Shown here: positions 8,684 to 18,062 of the stretch, in pieces
How positions within the stretch are numbered: the first letter of the stretch is position 1
How the letters are laid out: each line of letters opens with the position of its first letter
Assembly (NCBI GenBank): GCA_965230605.1
Contig: CBDDLD010000003.1
Coordinates: forward strand, 1-56,733
Origin: CBDDLD01 sp965230605
Lineage (GTDB): Bacteria; Bacteroidota; Bacteroidia; Flavobacteriales; Flavobacteriaceae
DNA length: 56,733 bases
Direction: 5' to 3'
The notes under the pieces: model-generated
Databases searched by the model: none
What the model was told of the DNA's origin: nothing
What the model saw: the letters and a program-made list of their open reading frames with translations, nothing else
Program-made: the position numbers and the translations under genes

Positions 8684-10099
8684 ATGAAAAGAAAAACTCC
8701 ATTATTAGATTTATTGCAAGGTTTTACTAAGAAAGAATTACAACAAATCAAAAGATTAGCTGAATCTTCTTATTGGGGAATGCTACCTCATCAGAAGACC
8801 CTAATGATTAAGTTAACTAGTAATTCAATAAAAAAAAGAGAAAAGGCTTACAGGGAAGAAGAGAAGAGAAATCCAAAAAACTTTCGAAAAACTAAAAATA
8901 CGCTTAGAAAGTTCCTTGAGGATTATATTGTTCTTTTACTAAGTCGTGATAATTCCATAAATAGAGACATACAATTATTACATTATTACAATGATAGGGG
9001 GCTAGATAAAACCTACCAAGATGCTTCTAAATTACTTCAAAGAAAAATAGAAGAATATCCACAAGACTTGGACTCATCACTACAAAAGTTTAGATTCTAT
9101 GAAATTCAAGCTTCTCGTTCTAGAAAAAGACATAAGTTTATGCCAGAATTGCCAAAAATGAAATCATCTTTGGAACAATTTTATCAGGAGCAGAAACATA
9201 GAATTTTTTGTGAAATAGAGAGTCAAAAACAAGGCATCAATGCATCATATACTATAGACTATGATAAGGGTATTATTCTAGAATTATTATCGCACTTACA
9301 AAAGCTTCTAGAACACAATACAAAAAACGAGGATAAAAAACAAAGTTACCTCCGACTCAAAAAACATCTTTTTGAAGAAGCAGAACTTTCAGGTACAAAT
9401 ATAAAAAAGATGATTTATATTCACCTGATAAATTTTTCTATTCATAAGATTAATGCTGGAATGTATACCTATGCAGGCGAATCTTATGCTCTTATCCAAC
9501 ACATGATGGAAGATGATCTTTATTTGGAAAACAATCGTTTAGATTATGCTCGATTTAGAAATACCATCATGATATATGCTTTTAATGCGCCTACTAATAC
9601 TGCACGAATAAGACTCTTTATCAAAAAATACTACAAATACCTTGATGCACTTAACCCATCAGTAATAAAAAACTTATACGAGTCATATATACTAATATTA
9701 GAGCAAAAATTCAATGAAACTAAGAAAATATTAGATGATATAAAAGAGAATCATTGGAAGTACGTTGAAGATGCTTTCCATAAATTACAACATCGAAAAA
9801 TGGAAATACAAATTATGTATTTGAAGTTGGCGAGTTCTTATTCAAGCTCTTTCCTTCAACCTAAAATTATTCCTCCCCAAATACATACACAAAGAATTGC
9901 TATAGAAAGAGAAATAAACCTATTTAAAGAATTTGTTGGCAAACAAGATGAATTCCGTGGCACTTCTGTTTTACAACTTTGCCAAAATTTTGGCAAACTA
10001 CTTAGACGTCAAGTATTTTACCAGAACCTTACCACAGAAAAAATAGAAACAACAGCACTTGCTTTATCTGACAAACTATGGTTACTCTCCATTATATAA
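8684..10099 (+). CDS. large helical cytoplasmic protein, unknown function
   Basis: A 471-residue, Lys-rich, almost wholly alpha-helical protein without signal peptide or membrane segment. The N-terminus (LLDLLQGFTKKELQQIKRL) reads like a short helical adaptor domain; the rest resembles tetratricopeptide-like helical hairpins (LLQRKIEEYP, AGESYALIQHMMEDD, YESYILILEQKFNETKKILD). No catalytic motif is seen. The start ATG 8684 follows an A-rich tract typical of Bacteroidota leaders. It ends in a clear terminator at 10099-10134, so it is transcribed separately from the SIR2-like gene downstream. A scaffold or regulatory role is possible but unsupported. Confidence 0.65.
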   Translation: MKRKTPLLDLLQGFTKKELQQIKRLAESSYWGMLPHQKTLMIKLTSNSIKKREKAYREEEKRNPKNFRKTKNTLRKFLEDYIVLLLSRDNSINRDIQLLHYYNDRGLDKTYQDASKLLQRKIEEYPQDLDSSLQKFRFYEIQASRSRKRHKFMPELPKMKSSLEQFYQEQKHRIFCEIESQKQGINASYTIDYDKGIILELLSHLQKLLEHNTKNEDKKQSYLRLKKHLFEEAELSGTNIKKMIYIHLINFSIHKINAGMYTYAGESYALIQHMMEDDLYLENNRLDYARFRNTIMIYAFNAPTNTARIRLFIKKYYKYLDALNPSVIKNLYESYILILEQKFNETKKILDDIKENHWKYVEDAFHKLQHRKMEIQIMYLKLASSYSSSFLQPKIIPPQIHTQRIAIEREINLFKEFVGKQDEFRGTSVLQLCQNFGKLLRRQVFYQNLTTEKIETTALALSDKLWLLSII

Positions 10100-10140
10100 C
10101 AAATACTAGAGCGCATTATTACTCCAGTATTTGTTTTTTT
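10099..10140 (+). terminator. intrinsic terminator after the helical protein gene
   Basis: Arms 10099-10107 and 10126-10134 pair perfectly over 9 bp, an inner GAG/CTC adds three more pairs, and an eight-T run follows directly. It also overlaps the 3' flank of the minus-strand gene at 10149. Confidence 0.75.
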
Positions 10141-10148
10141 ATTTAAGC

Positions 10149-10490
10149 CTACAGATCAACTGTTTCTGTGATCACATCACCACTAGCAGTATAGACAAAT
10201 ATCTTATAAGTTCGTTTAAGCAGACTACTGCAATCGAAACTACAATTTGAAGTACCACAACCAGCGCTCTGGTACTCAAGTTCTAAACTAGAATAAAGTT
10301 CTACACTTTCTATTTGATCTGTAGGATCATTCAATATTACATGAAGAATCATATTCTCCATACTAATTACATTTCCTTGAGATTTTTCAGAAAAAATATT
10401 TATCAAAATCTGATTTCCCCCTCTAGGTGTAATAGTTTTAGAAGGATTTAGTAATCCTAGGCATAAAGCCGTTACAAATAATAACTCCAT
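10149..10490 (-). CDS. small secreted Cys-containing protein, unknown
   Basis: A 113-residue protein with a hydrophobic N-terminus (MELLFVTALCLGLL) that could be a signal peptide lacking the usual basic residues. The rest is predicted beta-rich, with a cysteine cluster GCGTSNCSFDCSS and a C-terminal strand KIFVYTASGDVI that resembles the end of a beta-sandwich or carrier-type C-terminal domain. I recognise no family. A 12-bp palindrome GAGGACGTCCTC (10512-10523) lies just upstream. Confidence 0.5.
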   Translation of the reverse strand: MELLFVTALCLGLLNPSKTITPRGGNQILINIFSEKSQGNVISMENMILHVILNDPTDQIESVELYSSLELEYQSAGCGTSNCSFDCSSLLKRTYKIFVYTASGDVITETVDL

Positions 10491-10662
10491 AGTGAAAAAA
10501 TTAATACTATGGAGGACGTCCTCTCAAAAAGTTTAAAAATTAAATCCTCACCATCTTTGGGTGACAATTAGCGCTACTTCAAAGGTGGTTTAATTATAGA
10601 GGCATAACAATAATTACTATGGATTAATACTATTTAACTTTAATTAAAATTAATTAATTTAG

Positions 10663-12678
10663 ATGTCTAAAATTGAAAAAAGAAAACAGCTATTATTAAA
10701 ATTGATTCGGGAAGAAAAAGTCATGTTCTGGGTAGGTCCTAGACTATCAACAGAACAAGGTTTGGTACATCCTAGAGAGATGTTGCGTAATATGGCTGAG
10801 TGCTTTTTGCCCCAAAAAAAACAGTATGAAGACATTGTTAAGAAAGTAAGCTCTCGAATACAAGCTGAAATTTTCTATGAAGAATTACTTTATTTAGACA
10901 CAAATGCTAAGCAATTTGATATTTTTAAATTGTACTCAACTTCATTTTTAAAAAAACTCAATATTCCTATTCTATATAACAAAACTCATTTGTTTTTAAT
11001 AGAATATGCTTTTAATGCCGGCATTCCTATATTTACGACCAATGTAGATACTTTACTAGAAGATGCTTGCATAGAATTAAACTACAACTACAAAGTCATA
11101 ATCCTTAATGAACAATTCCCTAAAAAACTTGACATTAGCCAATACAAAGAAAAACAAGTAATCATCGTTAAATTGAATGGCTCAATAAATATTAAATCAA
11201 ACAATACTGTAGACCTTAATTCACTCAATCTAACTTTTAATGAATTATACAAAAACAACCACCGTGTAGCAGAGCTTCTATCCAATTCTTTGGAAAATTT
11301 ACAAAGCGTGTTTATAGGTTATCAAGGTATGGAGATTGATAATTTTCCTCATTTAAATGATATTTTTGAAAAACATCATTCCCTATTAGATGAGACCAAA
11401 GATGCAAATAGGTACTTTTGGTTAGATCCTGTTATAGAAACTCATTCTCCATTAAGACAAGATTTCATTAGCTCTGAAAAGACTACGATTATAAATTGGT
11501 TATATGCTGGCGCACAAAAAATTCCAGAACATGCATCTAAAATTTTAAAACCTACTATCCATACAAAAGAAAAATCCTTTACTATTCCTACCACTATAAG
11601 GAAGGACCTAGGTAAAATTAAGATAGATATCCTAGATAAATTCTATCAAAAAAATAATGTTACCCATTATGAATCTCTATTGCTACTATTATTGGTATCC
11701 AAAAGAATATCAGCATATCCATCAGGGTATGAACTCTCGAACCAATTACTAAAAGATATACATCTACTATCTCCTAAAAAACAAGCTATTTTTTATAATA
11801 TGCGTGCTGCTTATCTTCATAATAGGGGAACCTTTATAACTTTCAGAAAAAATATAAAGCAAATAATTAAACTTTATAAAGCACATCCTGACTTATATTG
11901 GTTTGCCTTAAAAGCAAAAACATCCCTTGCAGAAAGCTCTAGAATGCTATATGTAAACCCTGGTACCTTAGATGGAAATTATAAAATGGTAAGTATACTA
12001 ATAGGTGCGATATTCACAATACTACACTTTCGTTATACTAGCCTAATTATCAAAAAGTATCAGAAACAATTAAATAACACTTCTAAACTTTCTATCGTAG
12101 AAACTATTGTTCTTCGATCCTTTATTGAACATGATATTCGCTTCTATGGTATGATTCAACATATTTATATAAGAAAACTAAGACGGAAAAATAAATACCT
12201 AAAAAAACTTCTAGAAAAACGTTGGAATGAAATCGAAGCTATCAGTAGAGAAAAAGGCTACTTAGGAGGCATTGGAAATGTTCAAAAATACCAAGTTAGT
12301 TTGCAAGGTGATAAATCCCTAACACAAAAAGAAGAAGGACAACATCTTTTCAACTTTATGACAGATCAAATAGGACAAGAGCAAATTAATCTCAATCAAA
12401 GTTACAATAACCAATTAGTTGGTAATCATCTAAGGGCAAAAAAAATAGCTATTGAAGTTTATAAAAACGCTCTTAAATCTCAAAATAATCTCAATATTAT
12501 TAAGGCATTATCCAATATAGTTAAGTGTAATGAAAAATTAGGCGTAAAACCTCTTCTCAATTCAGAACAATATAAAATACTGAAAGATACTTCTACAATA
12601 ATAGAAGGCTATATATGGAAGAAAAAAATAAACAAACTTATACGAAATGTCCAAAAATCTAAAAATGATATTAATTGA
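10663..12678 (+). CDS. SIR2-like domain protein, probably degenerate
   Basis: A 671-residue protein whose first ~250 residues fit the SIR2-like fold used as an NAD-degrading effector in many phage-defence systems. Visible landmarks are VMFWVGPRLS at ~20-29 (where GAGxS is usual), IPIFTTNVDTLLEDA at ~122-136 (the T-x-N-x-D motif), VKLNGSIN at ~168 (where the catalytic His of HGS is usual) and VFIGYQGMEID. Asn and Asp of the central motif are kept but the His is replaced by Asn, so NADase activity is doubtful. The remaining 400 residues are helical and may be a sensor or TPR-like region. The gene converges on, and overlaps by 8 bp, the NACHT-LRR gene. A role in immunity is inferred. Confidence 0.65.
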   Translation: MSKIEKRKQLLLKLIREEKVMFWVGPRLSTEQGLVHPREMLRNMAECFLPQKKQYEDIVKKVSSRIQAEIFYEELLYLDTNAKQFDIFKLYSTSFLKKLNIPILYNKTHLFLIEYAFNAGIPIFTTNVDTLLEDACIELNYNYKVIILNEQFPKKLDISQYKEKQVIIVKLNGSINIKSNNTVDLNSLNLTFNELYKNNHRVAELLSNSLENLQSVFIGYQGMEIDNFPHLNDIFEKHHSLLDETKDANRYFWLDPVIETHSPLRQDFISSEKTTIINWLYAGAQKIPEHASKILKPTIHTKEKSFTIPTTIRKDLGKIKIDILDKFYQKNNVTHYESLLLLLLVSKRISAYPSGYELSNQLLKDIHLLSPKKQAIFYNMRAAYLHNRGTFITFRKNIKQIIKLYKAHPDLYWFALKAKTSLAESSRMLYVNPGTLDGNYKMVSILIGAIFTILHFRYTSLIIKKYQKQLNNTSKLSIVETIVLRSFIEHDIRFYGMIQHIYIRKLRRKNKYLKKLLEKRWNEIEAISREKGYLGGIGNVQKYQVSLQGDKSLTQKEEGQHLFNFMTDQIGQEQINLNQSYNNQLVGNHLRAKKIAIEVYKNALKSQNNLNIIKALSNIVKCNEKLGVKPLLNSEQYKILKDTSTIIEGYIWKKKINKLIRNVQKSKNDIN

Positions 12679-14881
12679 ATCTAGTATATTCCAGCTCTAA
12701 TATACACTCACTAGCCTTTAATTTATTTAGCAGGTTTTGTGGCACATATTCAGCTCCATAAATTTTAATAGAACTTAAACCTGTCAAGAAATCCAAAGAT
12801 GACCAGTCATGAATAGAGTCAGCAGAAAAATGGAGACATTTTAAATTTGGAATATTTACAACTATATCTAATTGCTCTACTGGATTGAAACTAATATCTA
12901 AAAACCATAAACTATTTGATTTTAAAGACATGATATCGGTAATTTGATTATTACACAATATTAATTCTTCAAGATTTTGATATTTTTTGAGTGAACTTAA
13001 CGCCATTTTATCTAATTGATTATAACTAATATTGCATTTGGAAAGATTTGGAATATCACCTAAATTATTTAGGTGTTTAATGGAACAATTATGAACTTCT
13101 AACTCTTCTAAGCATTCAAATAAACTTAACTGTTCTAATATTATAGTATTAAAAGATAAATCAGTCTCTTGAAGTTTTATTTTTTTTATTCTAGATACCT
13201 CATTAAATGTCATGTTATCCAAATCTTCCAACTTATTTTTAGATATATCAGTACAATAATATCCTGAAACAGTTTTGATTAAGGGATAAAATTCACGCCT
13301 AAAAACTAGTTCGTTATAAAATAGAACGGCATCTGATAAACCTGAAAATTCCTCTAATGCATTACTAATAACTTTACCATTTTCAAAATAATAACAAGCG
13401 AGCAAATATTCCATAAAAGAATTATGAACGAATACATATTGATCATTAGAATTACGTGTTAACAAAGAACGATGTCTGATACTTCCTTTATCTAAACGAA
13501 CATCAAATCCATCTAACTCTTCTATGGTTAAGAAATACTCTTTTTTCTGATGCATGTAGTTTGCAATCTTCTTTGATGCATCAACTAACCAAGGTGCTCT
13601 TGTTTTTCCTTGTTCTCGCTCTGCCCATCTATCTACAATAATTTCATAAGATTCATATAGGCAAGTAGGGTTATATTTCTCTAAATCATCTATATATCGG
13701 ATTAATAAAGGTCGCCGTTTAAGATCTTTAAATTTTTGTAAAAATTCCCAAGAAGTATTAAAATCTTCAAGCTTTCCTTTATACTTTTTCTGTAAAATTT
13801 CTCGTATCAAATCATCAGAAAAAGGAGTCATATAAAATCTAGTGTATTCATGAAATTTAGGTCCAGTTCCACTATTCGGCAAATTTGTTATACTAGGTTC
13901 TAGGTTAACCTTGGGGAATATTTGGGGACGACTACTGATAACAACCGTGTCAAAAGATTCAGTGGCATAAGTAATTTCTTTTAATCTTTTCTTATAATTT
14001 TTTCTTGCTAGTAAATCTTCATCAAAAGCATCTATAAGTAATATTGATCTACTTTTATTTTTTATACGTTTTATAGCTTCGAAAAAATCAAGCCGCTGAT
14101 TAGACAGATAGAATAGGTATATTTCTTTATTCCTTATTCTAAAATCTTTTAAGCACTTTTCTATTAGGTTAACAAAAAACGTTGTTTTCCCCATACCTGA
14201 GTCTCCTAAGAGAGCATAGAATTTGTTCCTTTTTCGTTTTTTATAAAAAATTTCATTCATTGCCTCTGTTAGGTCCATAAGTTTCTTATCTGATGATTTA
14301 TCCTTATAGCCGTGAGGAGATACATAATATTTAAAATCATCCAATTCATCTAAGGAATTTATAGACTTAAAAACACCTTGATTGAGGTATTCATTAAAAT
14401 AAACCCTTCTTTTAACAAATCCCAATATACCTATTGGTTGCTCCAAAGGGCTATTATCAAGTTGATCACCAGAGTAAATAAGAGCATCATTATTTGCATT
14501 CTCACAAGTAGGTGTTTCTTCATTTTGATAAAATCTCTTCTCCAAATCTTGCAGTTCAGCCTTGTCTAGTTCTTTAACAGAAATAAAGTTTTCATGGCTT
14601 TGAGAGTATGCAACAGAAAAACACTCATAAAGAAGTTGCTCTATTAATGTTCTTATATAACGGCCTCTTATATGATTAAGATTCTTCTTTTTTAAATTAG
14701 AGAGTTCACTTTGATGAATTTTTTCATTGTATTTATTTTCAATTAAAGTTAAAAGCTTTTTCTGATTATAATTTGCACCTTGATTATCAAGATATTTTAG
14801 AGCTAAATCTACAATTATAGCATTTTTAGAAATGATATTTTTCATAAGCTTCACAAGTAAATTAATTTTATAAGGTATCAA
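12671..14881 (-). CDS. NACHT-LRR (bacterial NLR-like) protein
   Basis: Up to 736 residues; ATG 14845 (MKNIISKNAIIVDLALKYLD) is a likely alternative start 12 codons in. Residues ~1-130 form a helical N-terminal domain of unknown type, the place where NLR effectors sit. A STAND/NACHT NTPase follows: Walker A GDSGMGKTT at ~223-231, Walker B with extra acidic residues ILLIDAFDED at ~277, then VISSRPQIF (sensor-1-like). FVHNSFMEYLLACYYFE matches the winged-helix region of NACHT proteins. From ~560 to the end there are leucine-rich repeats (LEELEVHNCSIKHL, LEELILCNNQITDI, LWFLDISFNPVEQL). Bacterial NACHT proteins sense phage components and trigger cell death or dormancy. Here no known effector is fused, so the N-terminal domain or the adjacent SIR2-like protein could fill that role. 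Confidence 0.8.
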   Translation of the reverse strand: MIPYKINLLVKLMKNIISKNAIIVDLALKYLDNQGANYNQKKLLTLIENKYNEKIHQSELSNLKKKNLNHIRGRYIRTLIEQLLYECFSVAYSQSHENFISVKELDKAELQDLEKRFYQNEETPTCENANNDALIYSGDQLDNSPLEQPIGILGFVKRRVYFNEYLNQGVFKSINSLDELDDFKYYVSPHGYKDKSSDKKLMDLTEAMNEIFYKKRKRNKFYALLGDSGMGKTTFFVNLIEKCLKDFRIRNKEIYLFYLSNQRLDFFEAIKRIKNKSRSILLIDAFDEDLLARKNYKKRLKEITYATESFDTVVISSRPQIFPKVNLEPSITNLPNSGTGPKFHEYTRFYMTPFSDDLIREILQKKYKGKLEDFNTSWEFLQKFKDLKRRPLLIRYIDDLEKYNPTCLYESYEIIVDRWAEREQGKTRAPWLVDASKKIANYMHQKKEYFLTIEELDGFDVRLDKGSIRHRSLLTRNSNDQYVFVHNSFMEYLLACYYFENGKVISNALEEFSGLSDAVLFYNELVFRREFYPLIKTVSGYYCTDISKNKLEDLDNMTFNEVSRIKKIKLQETDLSFNTIILEQLSLFECLEELEVHNCSIKHLNNLGDIPNLSKCNISYNQLDKMALSSLKKYQNLEELILCNNQITDIMSLKSNSLWFLDISFNPVEQLDIVVNIPNLKCLHFSADSIHDWSSLDFLTGLSSIKIYGAEYVPQNLLNKLKASECILELEYTRFN

Positions 14882-15319
14882 TACTAAAAATAATTATTTT
14901 AATATTAAAAAATATGATCCTATGTTGAAAGTAATATTTACTCCTAAATTTTGATTTTGTGTTCCTTGCTCTTTTCTTTGTTTTTTTTCTGTTCCCACTG
15001 CTGTTCTAATGCTCGCAAACGAGCTGCTTCTTTTTGTTCCTAAGGTAAAGAGCAAAATAAAAAAACGGCTCATATTATCATCCATGCTGCCTGTCCAACT
15101 CAAGAAAGCAATATCTTTTCAGTCAACTCTGTCAAAGTATTCTTAGGCTTCTTAATTGAGTACCTTCCTCAGCAAAAAAAGCACTCCTCCCCTACTAAAG
15201 CTTTATCACCTTACAACAGATGTGCTTCAATCAAAACAATCACGCAAGAGATTCAGCCAAATACTCAACTAGGAACAACTTGAACATTATAAAGCCTTCC
15301 ATGCTTAAAATGGAAAAAC
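14882..15319. other. decayed sequence upstream of the coupling-protein remnant
   Basis: No intact gene is visible. A minus-strand frame near 15000 reads as a short charged helical tail (EQKEAARLRALEQQW) closed by stops at both ends. A plus-strand frame (~15072-15280) is open but not recognisable. Both may be decayed parts of conjugation genes, in keeping with the remnant just downstream. Confidence 0.35.
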
Positions 15320-15755
15320 GATAGCTGGTATTCTCTCTACCTATAAAACAGTACTTCATCCTCTTTCTGATCTATTTATCAGAAATATTACAGCAAGAGA
15401 AACTCTTTATTTTGAAATGTTATGGACACAGCACTCCGTTCTTTTTATTATCATTTCAGAGCAAGAATTGGCCTATTTTAACTTTCTACAAATCTTGATA
15501 TACAGTAAATTGTTTCGATTTTATTTGGCAATGCCAATAAAACAAAATCCATATTTGTCCATTCGTTTTTTCTTAGACGAGTTTGGAAATATGAACATTC
15601 CCAATTTTCCAACTTCGCTCTCTGTCCTTTATAGTTTTCCTGTGTTAGATCAATACGTAGTACGTTTAGAAAAGAGAAAAAAGACAATCCTTGACTTTTC
15701 CAAGTTCTCGGCAACAAGCACAAATAAGCAAAAAATACATTCATCAATCGTATAA
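15320..15755 (+). pseudogene. VirD4/TraG-type coupling protein remnant
   Basis: One frame running from AGILSTYKTVLHPLSDLFIR through SVLFIIISEQELAYF to RFFLDEFGNMNIPNFPT matches the C-terminal half of type IV secretion coupling proteins. The LDEFGN motif is the family's Walker B region and P-x-F its usual follow-up; a basic RKKTI segment comes after. A stop codon lies just upstream and the Walker A half is missing. The family pumps plasmid DNA during conjugation, so this is the scar of a lost transfer region beside the replication genes. Confidence 0.7.
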
Positions 15756-15888
15756 AACAATTTAGATTCATGAGTTAGAATCATGTATAGAATATAAATT
15801 ATTAAAACACTTAACCTTAAATACAGTTTTACAGGAATACTTTTTAACATTTTCACCTAATCTCCATCCAAAGAATTAAACTTCATGT

Positions 15889-15908
15889 AAAACTGTAAAT
15901 ACAGTTTT
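15889..15908. repeat. 20-bp inverted repeat AAAACTGTA-AA-TACAGTTTT
   Basis: The 9-bp arms are perfect with a 2-bp centre. The same palindrome, with TT in the centre, recurs at 17353-17372 directly ahead of parA, and isolated half-sites are scattered through 15820-16440. Confidence 0.75.
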
Positions 15909-15962
15909 ACAGTACAACCTTTCTCCTCTGCCCTATTCACATCTAAAAGGATATAAACCAAA

Positions 15963-15994
15963 TTTTAAACCTATCGAATTCGATAGGTTTAAAA
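15963..15994. repeat. 32-bp perfect palindrome, copy 1
   Basis: A perfect 32-bp palindrome centred on GAATTC with half-site TTTTAAACCTATCGAA. An identical copy lies exactly 320 bp downstream. It is a candidate binding site for a partition protein, or a recombinase target. Confidence 0.8.
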
Positions 15995-16282
15995 AACTAT
16001 AAAACTGTAAATAAATTTTTACAGTTTTATGGTTTTACAAAAAATACAGTTTACTGTAAAAGCATTTTTACACTTTTACAGTAATACTCTTTAAGTTATT
16101 AATTTTAAAAGAGGATTTTATTAGGAATTAAGGTAGTATCTCGCCTCACTATAAAAATCAATAGCTCCACCTTTCTTTATTACAAAAAATGCTTATTTAC
16201 CAAACTTGCTATTTCTCATGAGTAAATTCATCTTTTAGGCTTCGGCTCATCCTATCCAATTTACTTCTTTTCTTATCAAAAA

Positions 16283-16314
16283 TTTTAAACCTATCGAATT
16301 CGATAGGTTTAAAA
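16283..16314. repeat. 32-bp perfect palindrome, copy 2
   Basis: Base-for-base identical to 15963-15994, in the same non-coding region, while the sequence between the two copies differs. Identity over the full 32 bp suggests that the site is maintained by selection. Confidence 0.8.
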
Positions 16315-16497
16315 TAAAAGCTCTCAATGAATGCTAATACTGCTAAGTAAGCTCAAAAAACAGTAAACTGTAAAACTGCAAATACAGTTTAAAATAAAAC
16401 ATTTAATTTGTAAAAATACTTTTACATTTTTACAGTAAATAATTTTAAATGCTTTATCTTCGGTTATCTGTACAATACATCTCACAAACCTCAATCA

Positions 16498-17346
16498 ATG
16501 GCAAAACAAAAAATGAAAACCTTTTTGGTCCAAGATTCAAAAATTCATTTTTTCACACATCAAGAAGAAGATTATATTTCTCTAACGGATATTGTGAAAA
16601 AATTTGGAGATGATACAATCATTTACAATTGGATGCGCAATCGAAACACCATTGAATACATAGGAACTTGGGAACAATTATATAATCCAAATTTTAATGT
16701 TGAGGCATTTGATAAATTTCGAATGGACACAGGTTTAAATACCTTTACGATGTCCCCTAAAAAATGGACAACGGCTACAAATGCAATTGGAATTATATCC
16801 AAAGCAGGGCGTTATGGTGGCGGCACCTATGCACATAAGGATATCGCTTTGGAATTTTGTTCTTGGGCTAGTCCTGTTTTCAAATTATATTTGGTTAAGG
16901 AGTTCCAACGTTTAAAATCCGAAGAAAATGAACGACAATCTTTAGATTGGAATATAAAAAGAGTATTGTCCAAAGTAAATTATAAAATCCATACTGAAGC
17001 TATCAAAGACTACTTAATTCCTCCTAAATTAGGAACCTCCAAAGAAAGTGGAAGAGTCTATGCTACTGAGGCTGATCTACTCAACTTAGCTTTATTTGGA
17101 ATGACTGCCAAACAATGGAAATTAGAGAATCCTGATTTGAAAGGCAACATTCGTGACCATGCAAGCTCAGAACAATTACTCGTTTTGGCCAATATAGAAA
17201 GCCTAAACGCTGAATTTATTCGGTTAGATATAGATCGCGAGGAACGTCTAAAAATGCTAAATGATACTGCTATTCATCAAATAGGATTACTGATCAAAAC
17301 CCAGTTAGCAGGAAAACTGGAAAACAATAAAAAAATAAAACCATAA
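16498..17346 (+). CDS. KilA-N domain protein
   Basis: A 282-residue protein with an N-terminal KilA-N DNA-binding domain (~15-140): YISLTDIVKKFGDDTIIYNW, then GRYGGGTYAHKDIALEFCSW and SPVFKLYLVKEFQRLK. The C-terminal half is helical (DLLNLALFGMTAKQW, DHASSEQLLVLANIES). KilA-N proteins occur in phages and plasmids and often bind nucleic acid as antirepressors or regulators. Here it sits between the palindrome region and parA, with a shared 20-bp palindrome on each side. It may therefore be the DNA-binding regulator of the partition locus; that is inference from position. Confidence 0.85.
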   Translation: MAKQKMKTFLVQDSKIHFFTHQEEDYISLTDIVKKFGDDTIIYNWMRNRNTIEYIGTWEQLYNPNFNVEAFDKFRMDTGLNTFTMSPKKWTTATNAIGIISKAGRYGGGTYAHKDIALEFCSWASPVFKLYLVKEFQRLKSEENERQSLDWNIKRVLSKVNYKIHTEAIKDYLIPPKLGTSKESGRVYATEADLLNLALFGMTAKQWKLENPDLKGNIRDHASSEQLLVLANIESLNAEFIRLDIDREERLKMLNDTAIHQIGLLIKTQLAGKLENNKKIKP

Positions 17347-17352
17347 ATGAAT

Positions 17353-17372
17353 AAAACTGTATTTACAGTTTT
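17353..17372. promoter_or_regulatory. 20-bp palindrome ahead of parA
   Basis: AAAACTGTA-TT-TACAGTTTT lies 39 bp before the parA start and matches the one at 15889-15908 apart from its 2-bp centre. It is a likely operator or partition site for the par genes. Confidence 0.65.
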
Positions 17373-17411
17373 ACAGAAAAACTTAATACCATATTAAAAT
17401 AAAACCATAAA

Positions 17412-18056
17412 ATGATTATATCTGTAACAAGTTTGAAAGGAGGCGTTGGAAAATCTACGATTGCTCAAAATCTCGCTGTTTGCTTTGCTCATAACAACTA
17501 CAAAGTATGTTTAGTTGATACTGATGAAAACCAAAGTTCTCTACAATGGTCTGGCTTAAGATCAGAAGACTACCCAGAAGTTCCTGTCTTTGGTTTACCT
17601 GACGGTAAAACTCTAACAAAAAATATTCAACCATTGCATCGGGATTATGAAGTAGTCATTATTGATGGAACACCATCTCTATCCCAATTAACTAGTAAAA
17701 TTATTTTGTTGGGCGATATTGTTTTAACTCCAATTTTACCAGGAGGTTTGGATGTTTGGGCTACAGAGAAATTTATTAATCGTTATGATGATGCCCAAAC
17801 CTTGAAAGGAGAGGAGATTCCGGCCTTCTTTGTGCTCAATCAATACGATAAAAATCAAATTCTCGATAGAGAAGTGAATGACATTTTACAAGACTGGTCG
17901 ATTAAACCTCTAAAAAGTACTCTCAAAAGTCGAGTAGCTTATCGAGAGGCAGTGATACAGGGGTTAGGCGTTTATGAATATAAAGATCGAAAAGCAAAAT
18001 CTGAAATCTTGAATGTTTTCAATGAATTAAAAGAAATTATAAAAAGCTTAAACTAA
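17412..18056 (+). CDS. parA: ParA-family partition ATPase
   Basis: A 214-residue protein with the deviant Walker A of the ParA/MinD superfamily at residues 9-16 (KGGVGKST). It is followed by YKVCLVDTDENQSSLQW (Walker A'-like aspartate region) and VVIIDGTPSLSQLT (Walker B, with the usual Asp plus a downstream Thr-Pro). It lacks an N-terminal HTH, so it belongs to the short, type Ib-like class whose regulation is left to a small partner protein. That partner is probably the gene starting 6 bp downstream. It should segregate the plasmid over the nucleoid in an ATP-dependent way. Confidence 0.9.
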   Translation: MIISVTSLKGGVGKSTIAQNLAVCFAHNNYKVCLVDTDENQSSLQWSGLRSEDYPEVPVFGLPDGKTLTKNIQPLHRDYEVVIIDGTPSLSQLTSKIILLGDIVLTPILPGGLDVWATEKFINRYDDAQTLKGEEIPAFFVLNQYDKNQILDREVNDILQDWSIKPLKSTLKSRVAYREAVIQGLGVYEYKDRKAKSEILNVFNELKEIIKSLN

Positions 18057-18062
18057 TATCCT

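Larger units (their letters stand above)
15756..16497. promoter_or_regulatory. palindrome- and repeat-rich non-coding region, candidate centromere or second origin
   Basis: These ~740 bp have no gene but contain many copies of TTTTACAGT / ACTGTAAAA in both orientations, one complete 20-bp inverted repeat (15889-15908) and two identical 32-bp palindromes. The position, just ahead of the KilA-N and ParA genes, suggests partition (centromere) sites, operators for the partition operon, or an origin. Confidence 0.6.

Noticed and set aside
15417..15755. A complete small gene starting at ATG 15417
   Set aside because: The coupling-protein similarity continues upstream of this ATG in the same frame to a stop codon, so it is the tail of a broken larger gene.
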